A stretch of 64,000 bases of DNA from Rhynochetos jubatus (Eukaryota; Chordata; Aves; Eurypygiformes; Rhynochetidae). The notes below the pieces were generated by a model. That model searched no databases. It was not told the DNA's origin and was given only the letters and a program-made list of their open reading frames with translations. Location: assembly GCA_027574665.1 (NCBI GenBank), contig CM050650.1, positions 96,135,086 to 96,199,085 of the forward strand, in the 5' to 3' direction. Shown piece by piece: positions 50,768 through 63,271 of this stretch; position 1 is the stretch's first letter; the number at the start of each line of letters is the position of its first letter. The position numbers and the translations under genes were made by a program.

Positions 50768-52377
50768 ACTTACCTAGAAGGTGAAAGATTAGGTTTGAAT
50801 TCCTCTTTATTTTGTATTGTTAAAACTTCTTTTTCCCAAGAAAGCATTTTAACTAATATTTTAACATTTTAAGATATGTAAAGTACATGAATACACAATC
50901 AATTTATGGAAGCAAGACCTCTGTTCAGAAAGGAAGCCAGTACCCTATGAAAGAGTTATTTTCCTTCTAAGACACTCAAAACTATAAAATTCTTGTCTTT
51001 TTGACTTAGGACTGTTTAATACAACAAATAAATTCAAGCTACACTATTAGGAGCTAAGAATATTGCCTCACCTGTGGACATGAGCTATCAAAATGGAAGG
51101 GAATATTTCCTTTACAAATTTGACTCAGTAGTAGCAATAATGACTTGAATGAGAAGGAATATTAAGTTTCCAGATAGCACAAAATGAGTACAAGCTCTAA
51201 GTGCATGGGGAAACTGAGTTAGAATTAAAATTGATTTTGAAAAATATGAGAAGAGCTGCATGCAAGAACTTACTTAGGAATAAACATCTCTTCATATTTT
51301 AGATAGGTTATAGCTGTCTAATATGAATTCCACTGAAAAAATCAAGAAAAAAATTGCATCCAATAGCAAGGATGGAGAAAAGTTCCCCATCCAGTAGCAA
51401 GGACTGGTAGCAATGCTGTCTAGCAGGGTGAATGTATACGCGAGAATGAAATGTATGTTAGTGTAGAGTAATGCTGAGTAAAGAAAGTAAACAATATCAT
51501 TGTCTAACTCTAAAACCAAATCAAAAGATTTTTCAGAGATTATTTAATTTAAAATGTATATTACAGTCTTAGACTATAGAGATAGATAGTTTAAATTTGC
51601 CTAAATCAGCTTTAGCAACGTTTGCTGGCTGGATGACATTTGCCATATACAATCACTACAAGAAATCCTTATAATCTTATTCTTAGATTCTGACTGATAC
51701 ATTTTAAAAAATCATTTTGAATGAAGTAATATTAGTGTTATCTCGGTCTTTAATTAAATGAATGGATAGATCCCTTCCTTACTACTTGAATTATAACAAC
51801 AAAATCTTCCAATTAAAATAAATATATAGATACAAAGTGATACAACTCCCCAGATAAGGAATTCTAATGCATTCCAGCTACAAGGAACTTGAACTTTCTT
51901 TAACACTTAATTAGGAGATTCTTATTAAACATTCACAATGGCAGACGTATTAGGCTCAACATGCATTTCCCCAGGTTCTTTTTTAATTTGTAATAACATA
52001 ATAATAGATAGAGAACACAGGGCAAGATGTTGTATTCAAAGGGGAGAACAAATTAGCCCTAAAAAGGCAATTATTATTACTATATGTCTGTCATATTGGT
52101 GTCCTTTCTTTTCGTGTGATTAAGTGACTTTCAACATTGATGGTCTCTTACTTTCTTATAAAAATTTCTTTAGACTGAATATACAATCAGTATTCTGATA
52201 GTTTAATTGGACTGATACTTGGTTTTCTTCTTTTACTTTGGATTCTTTAGAAATATTAATTATAAAATATTTAACAAAGTGTTTTATATTGTCAAAATTA
52301 TTCTCAGCATCTGTCGTCTTTCAAGTCTGAAATAATTTTGTACTTTGCACAATGGTAATATTTAGTAATTAAATTAT

Positions 52378-52430
52378 TAAAAAAACAACCAAACCAAAAA
52401 ACAAAACACACACCACCACCACCCCCCCTG
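52378..52430. repeat. A/C-only low-complexity tract ending in CCA repeats
   Basis: aaaaaacaaccaaaccaaaa leads into cacacaccaccaccaccccccc. The tract is almost free of G and T. Confidence 0.8.
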
Positions 52431-52979
52431 AACACTTCTACCCATCCAGTTTTGACACACCTTTTCCTTCTATTTGATAAATCTGAACATCAAAAAATAG
52501 AAATGTTTGAGGCAAAATAGGTAATATTCTCCTCTCTAAATTTATTACTTCTATCAAATTTGTGGTTTAATTTAATTTGGCTTTTAAACCTTAAATAATA
52601 ATTTAGAATTATATATACTGATCATCTTTCCAAGGTACAGTGAAATACTAACAATTGCTTACAGTGTGTAATAAACACCACCCTGCATAATTTGAAAGTA
52701 ATTACCTATGTTTGAGCAAAGAAGTGCAATGCTTTCCTCTTTTATTTTGGTTGAAAGTGTAAGATAGAAGTCATCCTTGTAGCAAAGTAAGTAGTTTAGT
52801 TAAGCATTTTAGAAGGCTAGGTGAGATTATCCAACCATTAAACTAGACAGAGGAGTAAGAATGAGGAAAGTTAGCCCTTTACATCATGATCACAGTCAGA
52901 TTGCGGTTGCTGGCTGTAGGGTAAAAAAAAAACCCAAACTCTTCCATCTATTCTTGATAAATATTTCCTGTTGATCAGC

Positions 52980-53550
52980 TGTGGTGTGTTTGACCTTGGC
53001 TGGATGCCAGGTGCACACAAAAGCCACTTTATCACTCCCCCTCCTCAGCTGGACAGTGGAAGATAATGATGACCAAAGTCTACCAGGTCAAGATAAGGAC
53101 TGGGAGAGTTCACTCGTCGATTACCACCACAGGCAAACAGACTTGACTCAGGGAAATTGATTTATTTTATCATCAATCAAATCAGAGTAGTGTAATGGGA
53201 AATAAACCCAAATCTTACAACTCCTTTCCCACACCCTTCCATTCTTCCTGGGTTTAACTTCACTCCCAGCTTCTCTACCAACTCTCCCTGAGTGGCACAA
53301 AGGGGTGAGGAATAGGGGTTGTGGTCAGTTCATTGCACATTGTCTCTGCCACTCCTTCTACCTCAGAGGAAGGACTCATCCCTGCTGCAGTAGGAGGTCC
53401 CTCCTACAGGAAACAGTCCTCCATGATCTTCTCCAAGGTAGGTCCTTCCCATTGGCTGAAGTTCTTCATGAACTGTTACAGTGTGGGGCAATTCCACAGT
53501 GACTTCAGGAACAGACTGCTCCAGGGTGTTGTTTTGTCCACAGGGACACA
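52980..53550 (-). mobile_element. LTR fragment, 'TGTATTGGG' family (3' part of LTR)
   Basis: The plus strand begins tgtggtgtgtttgacc, then ggctggatgccaggtg, tatcactccccctcctcagc, tcatcaatcaaatcagagta, tcttcctgggtttaacttca and aacagactgctccaggg. These match the left half of the LTR at 58800-59917 in order, so this is the 3' half of a minus-strand LTR. The remainder is missing beyond about 53550 and no TSD can be read. Confidence 0.82.
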
Positions 53551-54251
53551 GGTCTTTGAATTATAGTGTTATAATAACTACTGCCTCAATTACCATGAGA
53601 AGTCTCTCCTTCCTCTGTAGCTGAGCTTCTAGTTGAAAAGCTTGGTTTTTGTTTTTGTTTTTTTGTTTGTTTGTTTTTTTCCTGCATGTATTCTCTGCAT
53701 GTTGTTTACTCAGATTAAGACACATTAATTTTTCTAAAGATTTATTTTCTGAAAGGGCTGATGATCTGCTGTTTGTTGCTACATGTAGAAGTACTGATGG
53801 ACCAGGTGGTACTAATTTTACTTCAATCTTCAGAATATACATCTTAACCTTCTGAAATTTGTTGGAATAGGGAAGCTGAAAATTAAAATGGAGTGATCTT
53901 TTTCTCTGTCTGGATTAAAGGATTGATTAAGGTACTCTATAAAAGATTTATTTTTTTTTTAAAGGAAGATAAATATCTTCAAAGGAACAGTAAAATAATC
54001 AGTGCTGACAATCTCCAATTTGGAGTAAATCAGGTTGTTTCTTTGAGCTGGAAATGACATGAATTTATTAAGAGATTTTTGTTTCAAATTTTTCTAGCAG
54101 TGAAATTTAAATTGTAAATTCGTCATTCACACATATATTGAACTCATGTTGCCATTGGACTAGTAAAAATACATTAATCAGAGAGGCAAACAAGTGGACA
54201 ATGAAAGTTTTAATTAAAATGACTCCATGGGTCATTGTCATTTAGGTGTAT
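53551..54251. other. Unassigned DNA with a T/G-rich tract
   Basis: A low-complexity run of t and g at about 53643-53682 is the only distinct structure. Two opposite frames of 68-93 codons run through this tract and are artefacts. Confidence 0.5.
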
Positions 54252-54256
54252 GTGGG

Positions 54257-55002
54257 TGTGCTGGGTTCAGTCAGGAAATGGTTAACTCCCTTTACTGTGG
54301 TTACTAAGAAGTTGCTAAGAAAAACATTGATAAGGCCTCAGCTGGTGCTGGGGATGGCCTGTACTGAACTCAAGGTCTTTTGTCCGCTTTGGATACTGTA
54401 GCTGACCCAGACTAACCAAGGAAGTATTTCATTCCATAGTACGTCATGTTCCAGTTCTCTTGGGCGGGGAAGGGGTCCGGTAGCCATTACTCTTCCATTC
54501 TCTGTCTCTCCCTTACTCCCTTGCTTGTCTCTCCGGGCACTTGCTAACCCTCCTGCATTAGCTGCTTTGTTAACTCCTGTGCTGGCTCATTCGTGTGGGA
54601 GCTGGTGGATTGTTTTGAGTTTTCTGGCCATGTTATTAGTGATAGGGTTCGCTCGGAATCTGCTGCGTTAGCTCCCGGGCTCCAGCCTTCAGGCTGCGGC
54701 TCTCGGGCTGCGATTGCTCTCGGGCTGTGGTTCTCGGGCTCTCTGGGTCTGATTTTCATCCCTCAACATCTGGGTGTGCATTGTTCAGTGGATGGTGGGA
54801 AATTGTATCATATTGTATATACTGTATTAATGTTTTATTTTCTACTCTTTTAATTATTTATTATTAGTAGTAAACAGTTCCTATCAATTTTACGAGCTTT
54901 CTCATTTCTTTTTCCTCCGATTCTTCCCCTCCACTGGAGAAGGGGAGGGGGATTTGTGAGAGCAGCTTCATGGTATTTTGCTAGCTGGAGTTAAACCACA
55001 AC
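54257..55002 (+). mobile_element. Solo LTR, avian ERVL-like 'TGTGCTGGGTTCAG' family, copy 2
   Basis: The unit starts tgtgctgggttcag like the LTR at 35379 and runs collinear with it to ggagttaaaccacaac. The flanks tgtggg at 54251-54256 and 55003-55008 form a direct repeat of five to six bases. By eye about a dozen substitutions separate the two copies over the first 240 bases. The ctcgggct-rich centre is conserved. Each copy has its own TSD, so they are independent insertions in the same orientation, 18 kb apart. Confidence 0.92.
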
Positions 55003-55008
55003 TGTGGG

Positions 55009-55410
55009 GTTACAAATGGATAAATCACAACATCCACTAGAGAATACCAGCAGCAAGAAACTCTGGATAGGTTATTATTGGATACTATGAAGTGAAGTTC
55101 AACTGAACTTGGTGGAAAAATAAAGAGTTATCTGAGGACATATTTGCTTTACCATCAATGGTACCTTTAGATGCAATAACTCATGTGCATTCATTTGGCT
55201 CAAAGCAGCTAGACAACACTTCAGCTGAGGTCTGACCTTGGTGCCTGATGCTTTGTGGTGCTTAAAATGTTTCAGGTTTCATCTACAAAATGTGTAGGAG
55301 GAATTCATGTCATCATCATCAGTACAGGAACAAAGCAGAACTTACTAGTGCTGAAGGAGCCAGATTTATTTCACAAATATCAAGGTGCTCAACTCAAGTC
55401 AGCTTTGTGC
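55009..55410. other. Unassigned DNA between LTRs
   Basis: About 400 bp of sequence without a recognised element or gene. Confidence 0.5.
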
Positions 55411-56068
55411 TGTTGTCGTGGTTTAGCCTTATCTGGCAATTAAGTACCATCAGACACTCTATCGCCTCCAAAGCCTACCCCCACGCCAACAGGTGAGGAA
55501 GGTTTAGTGGGAAAAAAACAAGAGAAGCTCATAAAAAGTTGAGATAAGAACTATTTATTAATATTTATTAAACTTATAGTGATATCAACAATACTACTAG
55601 TAATAAGTAATTAAACAACAGAAAATAGAACATGATACATTATCTCACCACCTGTGGACCAACACAGCCAGATTCCAAAACAGCAACCCAAATCCAAGCA
55701 GAGACGAAAATATAACTGCGAGCCCAAAACCAGAGAAAAAAGCTGCCAACCCAGAGCTGGGAGCAGAGAACAGGGAGAAAAACATTCAAAACCCCCTCCA
55801 CTCAATCTAACTAAAGAATCTCCTTCTCGGACAAAAGCCCACCACAAAGTGAACAAAGGGAGCTATCAGCAAAGCTATCTGCTAGCCTCAAAAGCCTAAA
55901 CTTTTTGTGCTTAAACTAAATCCTTTTTGTGCTTTGCAAACTGGCCACTGAGCTTGATGTATCATGGAATGAAACTACATCCTGTGGGATGAAACCAGAT
56001 CCATTGGCCACTGTGGGCTGGCCAGCTCTCTGCAGGAGACAGGCTTGTTCTCATCTGAAACCAGCACA
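55411..56068 (-). mobile_element. Solo LTR, avian ERVL-like family (diverged)
   Basis: The plus strand begins tgttgtcgtggtttagcc and ends gaaaccagcaca. On the minus strand it therefore starts tgtgctggtttc and ends ggctaaaccacgaca, the ends of the ERVL-type LTR family. AATAAA words occur on the minus strand near 55550-55570, where the LTR polyadenylation region is expected. The central part (ccaaaacagcaaccc, gcagagaacaggg) differs from the copies at 31741 and 44942, so it is a separate subfamily. No convincing TSD was found, and the right limit could be slightly further on. Confidence 0.75.
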
Positions 56069-56311
56069 AAAGTCCACTTTGTTGTGTGCTGCCACACATG
56101 CAGCTAAATTGCATCTCTGGTATATTTCTTCAGGATATTTGAATTCATAGAAACATATCAAAAGAAATTTATTTTGGATTTGTTTTTGTTTTTTAGTTTT
56201 CTTCATCTACATAGCAATACCATAATAATTTAATAACAGAAATTTTGGCATGATTTTTTCAATATACTCCACATTCAATTGTATTTCAGAGTAACAAATT
56301 CCTTAAAATAA

Positions 56312-56757
56312 TGTATTGGGTTGAGCTTGGCTGGATGCCAGGTGCTGCTCACCAAGACATTCTATCACTCCACTCCTCAGCAGGACAGGGGAAGAGGGAG
56401 AAAACAAGATGGATAAAACTCACTGGTCAAGATAAAGACAGTTTAATAAAGCAAAAGCAAAGGCTGCATGTGGACATAAAAGAAAATGAGAGATTTATTC
56501 TCTACCTCCCAGCAGCAGGCAATGTCCAACCACTTCCTGGGAAGCTGTCCTATCTATATCCCCTACCAAGATCTTGCCCACCTTCCAGACTACTGCTGAG
56601 GGAGCAATGTTAGATAGACAGCTTTGATGCTGTGCAAGCACTGCTCAGCAGTATCTGAAACTGATGTGTTGTCAACACCTTTCTAGCTACCAATACAAAG
56701 CACAATACTGAGAGCTGCTATAGGAAAATTAATGTCATCTCAGCCAGACCCAATACA
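56312..56757 (-). mobile_element. Short solo LTR, ERVL-like, with 9-bp perfect terminal inverted repeat
   Basis: The plus strand starts tgtattggg and ends cccaataca, a perfect 9-bp terminal inverted repeat with TG...CA. The left part (ggctggatgccaggtg, ctcctcagcaggacagg, gataaagacagtttaataaa) matches the 3' ends of minus-strand LTRs in this window. The right part (gcaagcactgctcagcagta, gtgttgtcaacacc) matches ERVL LTR 5' ends such as 15202-15429. The flanks aataa and aacca agree at three of five positions, so the TSD is uncertain. It is shorter than its relatives and has no internal region. Confidence 0.82.
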
Positions 56758-58794
56758 AACCAATATTCAGTTCCACCGACGGGTGTTACTGAAGAGACAG
56801 GAGGAATATTCTGCTAGCTTGATGACATAGTGATGAAAATATTGATTATTTTAAAAGAATATAATTAATTTATTTTCTATTATTATTACCTTATATAGCT
56901 TGTTTCCCTTACCATCTCCCTTATGTGCTTATACATCTATTGCTACACATCAGTTCTTTGTGATTTAGATAAAGAATCTTACAGGATTTAATGCAGATGC
57001 TTATTTGTAGTGTCTTTGAGGACTGTTTCTCTGAACAATACAGCAAGAGAAAAAATTATGTATTTGAGATTTTGTCTTAAGTTTGTGTTCTGCACAAATA
57101 ATTCTCCCCTCCTTGCTACTTATCCAAAGTATTTATTTGCCTTTAAAATACATTCTGATTTTAAAGAGAACTTGTTAAAAAGGAAAGTGTGAGAAAATGC
57201 CTTTAGCTTACCTAACCCAGGCTGGGAAACTAAATCACTAAACCAATGTCTATTCAATTAAATAAACAGTATTTGAAGTCATAGGCATATTACAGTGTAC
57301 TATTAAATAGTTGAGGTGTTAATGGATTTTACTTTACTATGCAGAACATACTAGCAATGACAGAATTTTCTGTGACCTCAGGAATATTTCCTTTCTGGCA
57401 GATGTAATGAGTTCAACTGTATGTTACACACATACTAAAAGTTCAGACACTCTTAACTGGAGATAGATAAACCCAGTACCTCTCTCCTTTCATTAAAGCG
57501 TATTGTCATGGTTTTTAAAGTCCTTGAGAAAAATCAGGTGGCTACAGGCTTAATTTTTCTTGGCTTGAATCTTTTCATCTTGCATCAAGAGTGGTGTACC
57601 CTTCAGTATAGCATTGCTGTAACCTTCATACTGCTTAATACTGATACTATTTATGATTGTCTGTTCTATCTATATCTATATGATAACAATGTTCTGAAAC
57701 ACTGCCACCTCATGCTGCTTTATGCAGAAGGAAATATAGTTAATATAGACCTAGTAGATTTGTTCCATTGGGGTCCTATTTACATATGATTTTCTTTCCA
57801 ATGTTTCTTTTAAAATTTGGATTAATTCAAAATATCAAAGTCAAAACACTTGGTTTCTTCCACTTCACTCAGTAGTCAGAGTGAAAAAAATAGCAAGTTT
57901 AGTAAAAAATGGGTTATGGCTTGCTTGGAAATTTCCATGAACCAAATTAAATGTATTCATCACTGTTGACTATAACTAGCACACTGAGAGTATGGTGGAT
58001 TTCTGGGGATCAGCTGCCTTTAGTCACGATATCTGAAAGGTCTTCCATTCTCTAGGGACTCATGGTCATGAATCAGCCCATAAAGTTGGGATATAATCAC
58101 TCATGTACAAAGACCAAGCATCAACATCTTTTCTTAAATGGCTACATGAGACACCATCGTTCCTCCAGCAGTCAAGGTTTATCATGGCTGGGACAAGTAC
58201 ACGAGAAAGAACCAATTCACTGCCTCTTTCTGACACTGATGCAAATTCTTCAGTCTCCTTCAAGACAACTTCAGCCTACATGACGTAAAATATTACGAGG
58301 CACTGTTATCCTCAATGTACCCATTATGACTCTTGCACTTAAAAAAAAAAAAAAAGGACATGAAAGACAGAGAAGCAATTGACTATGACTAGAGGTTAGA
58401 GCATCCACTTAGGAAGGAAAAATTTTGAGTGTCTGTTCTTGCCCCAGGCATGGAAGTTGAATTTTACATTATAAACACCAGGAATAAAATGGAAAAAAAA
58501 AAAAATTCAGCCCACCCTCATAAGTAGTTGCCTTAACTATAAGGGTTATACATAAAATCATACATTGTTTCTCTCTTTCCTGTTAGACCTCAATTCTTTG
58601 TTTGCACAGCAGCTGGAATTTTTATTATGTCACTTTCTCTCCACTGTCATTAACATGATATCTATAATGATATAATTTTGACCTTCCTCAAGAAGAAGGA
58701 AATTAATTCTATTTCCAGGCAATTGATCTCATCAGAGCTATATCCCTACTTGGGAAAAAGAAGGAAGAATCACATCCTTTTGGGGTAAATTTGT
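56758..58794. other. Unassigned AT-rich non-coding DNA
   Basis: No gene or classifiable repeat was recognised. Open frames of 60-93 codons (57010-57192, 57508-57789 and the overlapping set at 58062-58288) lack recognisable domains. An A15 tract lies at 58341-58355. Confidence 0.5.
58341..58355. repeat. Homopolymer A tract (15 bp)
   Basis: An uninterrupted A run after tcttgcactt; no retrocopy body was recognised upstream. Confidence 0.8.
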
Positions 58795-58799
58795 GTCTT

Positions 58800-59917
58800 T
58801 GTTGTGAGTTGAACTTCACTGAAGGTCACATGCCTCACAAGTCACTCTATCACTACCCCTTCTCAGCAGGACAGGAGGGAGAAAATATGATGAAAGGCTT
58901 GTATCTCAAAATAAAGATAGGGAGAGCACTCAGCAAGTATTGTCACTTGCAAAACAGACTCCGCTTGGGGAAAAAAATATTTACTTTGTCATCAGTCAAA
59001 TCAGAGTAAAAAGAGAACTAAATCTAAATCTTAAAACACCTTCCCTCCACCCCTCCCTTCTTTCTGGGCTCAACTTCACTCACACTTTGCTCTGTCTCCT
59101 CCCCCCAAGTGGCACAGCTGGACGGAGAAGGGGGCTGCTGGTCAGGTCATCACAGATTTCTGTCACACCTTCCTCTTCAGGGGGAGGACTCCTCATACTC
59201 TTCCCCTGCTCCAGTGTGGTCCAACCCATGGGAGACTGTTCTCCATGAACTTCTCTGACATGACTCCCTGCCACAGGCTACAGTTCATTAACTGCTCCAG
59301 CGTGGGTCCCTTCCAAAGGGTGCAGTCCTTCAGGAGCAGACTGCTCCAGCATGGGTCCCCTGTGAGGTCACAAGTCCTGCCAGAAAACCTGTTCCAGTGT
59401 GTGCTCCTCTCTCCATGGGTCCCCAGGACCTGCCAGGAGCATGGTCCAGCACAAGCTTCCCAGGGGGTCACAGTCTTCTTCAAGTATCCACCTGCTCCAG
59501 CGTGGGGTCCTCCATGGGCTGCAGGTGGGCCTCTGCTCTTCTTTGACCTCCATGGCTGCAGAGGCACACCTGGCTTCACCATGGTCTTCACCATGGGCTG
59601 ATGGGGAACCTATGCTCTGGGACCTGGAGCACCTCCTCCCGCTCCATCTCCAATGACCTTGGCTTCTGCAGAGTTCTCTCTCTTACATCTTACTCTCTGT
59701 CAGAAAAAGTCTCCTCTCCCATTTCCACCCTTCTTTGAAACATGTTATCACAGAGGTATTCTAACTGCTGCTGATGGGCTTGGCCTGTGGCCAGCAGCAG
59801 GTCTGTCTTAGAGCAGGCTGGCATTGGCTCTATCAGAAAGGGGAGGCTTCTAGCAACTTTTCACAAAAGGTCTGTAGTCCCCCTGCTACCAAAACCTTGC
59901 CACACAAACCCAATACA
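58800..59917 (-). mobile_element. Solo LTR, 'TGTATTGGG' family, full-length copy with TSD
   Basis: The plus strand starts tgttgtgagttgaac and ends aacccaataca, giving TG...CA. It is flanked by a perfect 5-bp repeat, gtctt at 58795-58799 and 59918-59922. On the minus strand it starts tgtattgggtttgtgtggc. The centre contains reverse-complement copies of the ccacgctggagcag motif and an extensive GC-rich stretch in which several frames stay open (up to 133 codons). It is the best-delimited copy of the family and serves to orient 9094, 13441, 45405 and 52980. No internal region adjoins it. Confidence 0.93.
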
Positions 59918-59922
59918 GTCTT

Positions 59923-62900
59923 GCAGAAATGTGGCAGTTGCCATGTGTGTAGTATCTAAACGAATACATGTTCATAATATATGGCAAAAATGGAGTCAAA
60001 AAATATCTGAAGTATGAATTGAAACAGGTCTTGTCACAAACAAGAGCTAAAAAGCTTTTAAGCTTTGTATTAAGTGAAGCACTGTTCATGTTTCCAGAAA
60101 TGGACTTTCAGCCACCTCTAACGTAAAAATCTCACTTGACTTGAGAAATCTATTGTGAAGATTTTTTTTCGGCTGAATTAATCAGACTTATATGTAGGCT
60201 CCTTTTATATTCAGTAGAAGGAAATAAACAGTTTTAAAGTAGTATTCATTGCATCCTCAGGTACACATCTAATATAGTTCATGTAATTCTCTGTCTAAAA
60301 ACACATTTTTTTCAGTTCACTATAAAAGAAACTTAGGGAGAGTACCTCAAATGTCTTATTGATGATATATTTGCATTATGTGATGAATACTACTTTAAGT
60401 GCCTGCATGGTTAGAAACAAAGAATAGTAATTAAAAACAAAGAAAAGTGTCTTATTTATTCACTTCTTTATGTTTTCTCCAAGAACACCCATGAGCCAGG
60501 ATAAAAACCCAAAAACCTTTTCTCAGGCAGAAGATGCAGAAATTACAACTGACAATAAAAATTCTAAAGGAAATTTCATAAACACAGAGATGAGTTGAAC
60601 CTCTAGAAATCAAAGTCTTTATTGACATTCAGTTCACTGGACTGGATCACCTTTATTGGATCTCACCTTACGGTGAGAAGCAGATGTAACAGTGGGACAT
60701 GAGCAGAAGCAAGTAGTGAATCCACCTAGCTATCTAAGATTCAGAGTGGGGGGAAGAGCATGGCTAGAAGGCATTTTGTGGTTTGTGATTTGCTCTTTTA
60801 TTAATTCTTGACAGGGGTACTTTTTCTTCCTTATAATTCTAAACATTTCAGTGTTCTCAGAATCAGTATGTACTGACAGGTAATTGTGATGTCATTAGCT
60901 TTCTGATGAACGAGAAAGCAGTTAAAGCCAGAAAAGCTATGTCTACTATTTTTGCAGGGCAGTGACAGTTCCTTGGAGCTTTGTGGAATTAGATGGTTGT
61001 TTTACAACAGAAGAGGAAACTTGGATACCTCTTCTGAATATTTACTTAAATCTCATGGTCTTACCCTGCCTTTTATTTATCAGATGAAGCAAAGGTGGTC
61101 AGACATGTTGTTTCCTTGGTACATTTTTTGGAAATTTTACGGCAATAGAATCTCAAGAACTCATGTGGTTAAGATCCAGATTTTTTAGGGGCTTGTTGCT
61201 CTCCAGCAATTCATCACATCATAGAATGATGTAACAATTATTCAAAAACAGCAGTGTCCTCAGTGTTAAGACCTAAAAGGTTATGCCTTAACTTTCTCAG
61301 ATGATGATTCTCACCAAAATACAGTTTATAGCATTAAAAGATCTGACCATCAATCTTGCAGAAACCTGTTTCTCAGTATAAGGCAGTATCAAAATCCTGA
61401 TTACAGTACTTCTGTCTGCAGACACTTCTGCAGACTGAAGTTATATTTTCAGCTCTCACTGGATCTGAAGGGAAAACCTCTGCACTCAGCCTATTGCCTC
61501 TCCAGCCATACAACCAACCACCCTCATCTAACAGCACTGTAGAATTTCACTTTTGATTTATAATTATGTAAGAAACCACTTTGAACCTAACATAAATAAT
61601 CCTGTTAGTACAGCAAATTGTACATAATTCAATGGATGAATGTCTTAACCTTTATTTTATAACGTATTTTTACATGCATTTTTGTAGAGCAGACTGGTAA
61701 AACATATATTGTGATTCCTGGTGGCTCTGCTTTATACCAGAGTGACTCACAGCAGTTCCAGGTTGTGTGTCACTGATTTAAATCAACCAGATTTTTATTT
61801 ATCATGGTGCTTCTCAGCTTTCCTCACAACAATAATAAAAATGCACTTAACACTCTTCATAGATGGTCAAGTTTTCAACTAGGATTACTTGACAGGAAAA
61901 AAAAAAAAGCAACGTGAAAAAGACCTACAACATTTTCATTGTCTAGAATAGGAAAAACTGTTATATGTAGTACATATAACGTAAACTGTGAAGACAAATG
62001 TGCTATCACGTATCAAATTTAAATTTTCTTTTTTAATATGCTGACAGTGTCCTTGATATAATTTATTCCATATTGACAATGAGAAAATCAAAGCAAATAT
62101 CTGCAGAAGAAAATTATTTAAATGATACTCCTATAATCTTCAGGTATGGGAGTGTTTAATTACTTAGAATAATTCAGCAGGTGACAAAACCAAAGTTCCA
62201 TCTATTTACATGGTCTACTAACTATCCATAAGGATCCTTTTAAGTAAATATTTTTAATGCAGTTTAAGATTTGAGAGAATTCTTGAATTTTAATAGCTAT
62301 TATCTTTATGAATGTCACATAAAAGATGTGGGAAGATTTTGTTGGTATTTTTAGTAGCAAATATCTACATAGAATATGCAAACAAAAAGTAAGGTGGAGA
62401 AAGTAGAATGGAAAATGTTCAGGATACAAAATAAAAGGATTTGGTTCTGAAACCCCCCTCTACAAAAAGTCATTGAGTCAAAGGACTCACCCAAATATAG
62501 ACAGGGTTTGGACTGCATCTGGACAAGGTTTCCATGTCCCTTCTGTAATCCAAACCTTTTTATATTAAATCAGAGAAGGCAATTCCAATAGAACAGTGAC
62601 TCTAATGTTTATGGCATTTTTCACAGAATATTAAAATTGTAATTTGCTTTCTTATGTTCTGTGATTCCTACTAGATTTTCTACTTCAAAGGTTAAAAAAA
62701 AAAAGTGCATGAATTATGATCTTAAGGCCTGATTTTCAAATGTTCTTGATTATGAAAACCCATTTTGATAAACATATAATCAAATTATCTTTGAAGAGCA
62801 TTGTTTCATTTGATTTCTCTTACAAAAACCATATTTTCTAGAGAATATTCAAGCTAAGTTGGACTTCTAGATGGATAGCACAGATGATCAGTGTTAAACA

Positions 62901-63271
62901 CTATCCCAATTAAGAAAATCTAATACCTTTTTTTTTAATTCCACTAACACTTCAAGGTGCAAGGTAATTTCTAAAATTAATAGGGGATATAAAGGTCAGA
63001 AAAATGTGGATGACAGATTGTCCTCCACCTATCTACTGAAAAATTCTCTTCATTCTTCTGTAGCTGGTTAAATTTTACCTACTTACTGCAACACGAAAGG
63101 AAGGCAACTTTTCCTACAATATGTTGTTTCCTATATAATGAGCCAAACTCATTCTAGCTAAATGTACATATTTAACTAAGATGTCGGAGCTAGGAGAACT
63201 TCCATTCTATACATTTTGCCTTCTCTGAGTTAGAGGGCAGACACAGATCACAATCAATATTTCTTAGGAAA
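59923..63271. other. Unassigned AT-rich non-coding DNA
   Basis: No LTR, CR1, exon or RNA gene was recognised. Open frames are 78 codons or fewer (for example 60952-61188). A short A run lies near 61898-61908. Confidence 0.5.

Larger units (their letters stand above)
46499..52979. other. 6.5-kb block without recognised genes or mobile elements
   Basis: No LTR, CR1, exon or RNA gene was recognised. Open frames are 78 codons or fewer. Low-complexity tracts lie at 50101-50130 (ggttt repeats), 50694-50767 (A-rich with caaa units) and 52378-52430. A segment at 47510-48075 is dense in TAATTA/ATTA words. Confidence 0.5.

Noticed and set aside
35379-55002. A single large provirus bounded by the two sister LTRs
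   Set aside because: Each LTR has its own different TSD, and the 18 kb between them holds other elements and no recognisable retroviral interior.
58062-58288. Three overlapping open frames of 61-73 codons on both strands as a gene
   Set aside because: Mutually overlapping frames on both strands with no homology features are expected by chance in a short, slightly GC-richer patch.
61205-61245. atcatagaatgatgtaac as a CR1 3' end
   Set aside because: Only one octamer-like word is present and the neighbouring sequence shows no CR1 3' UTR landmark.
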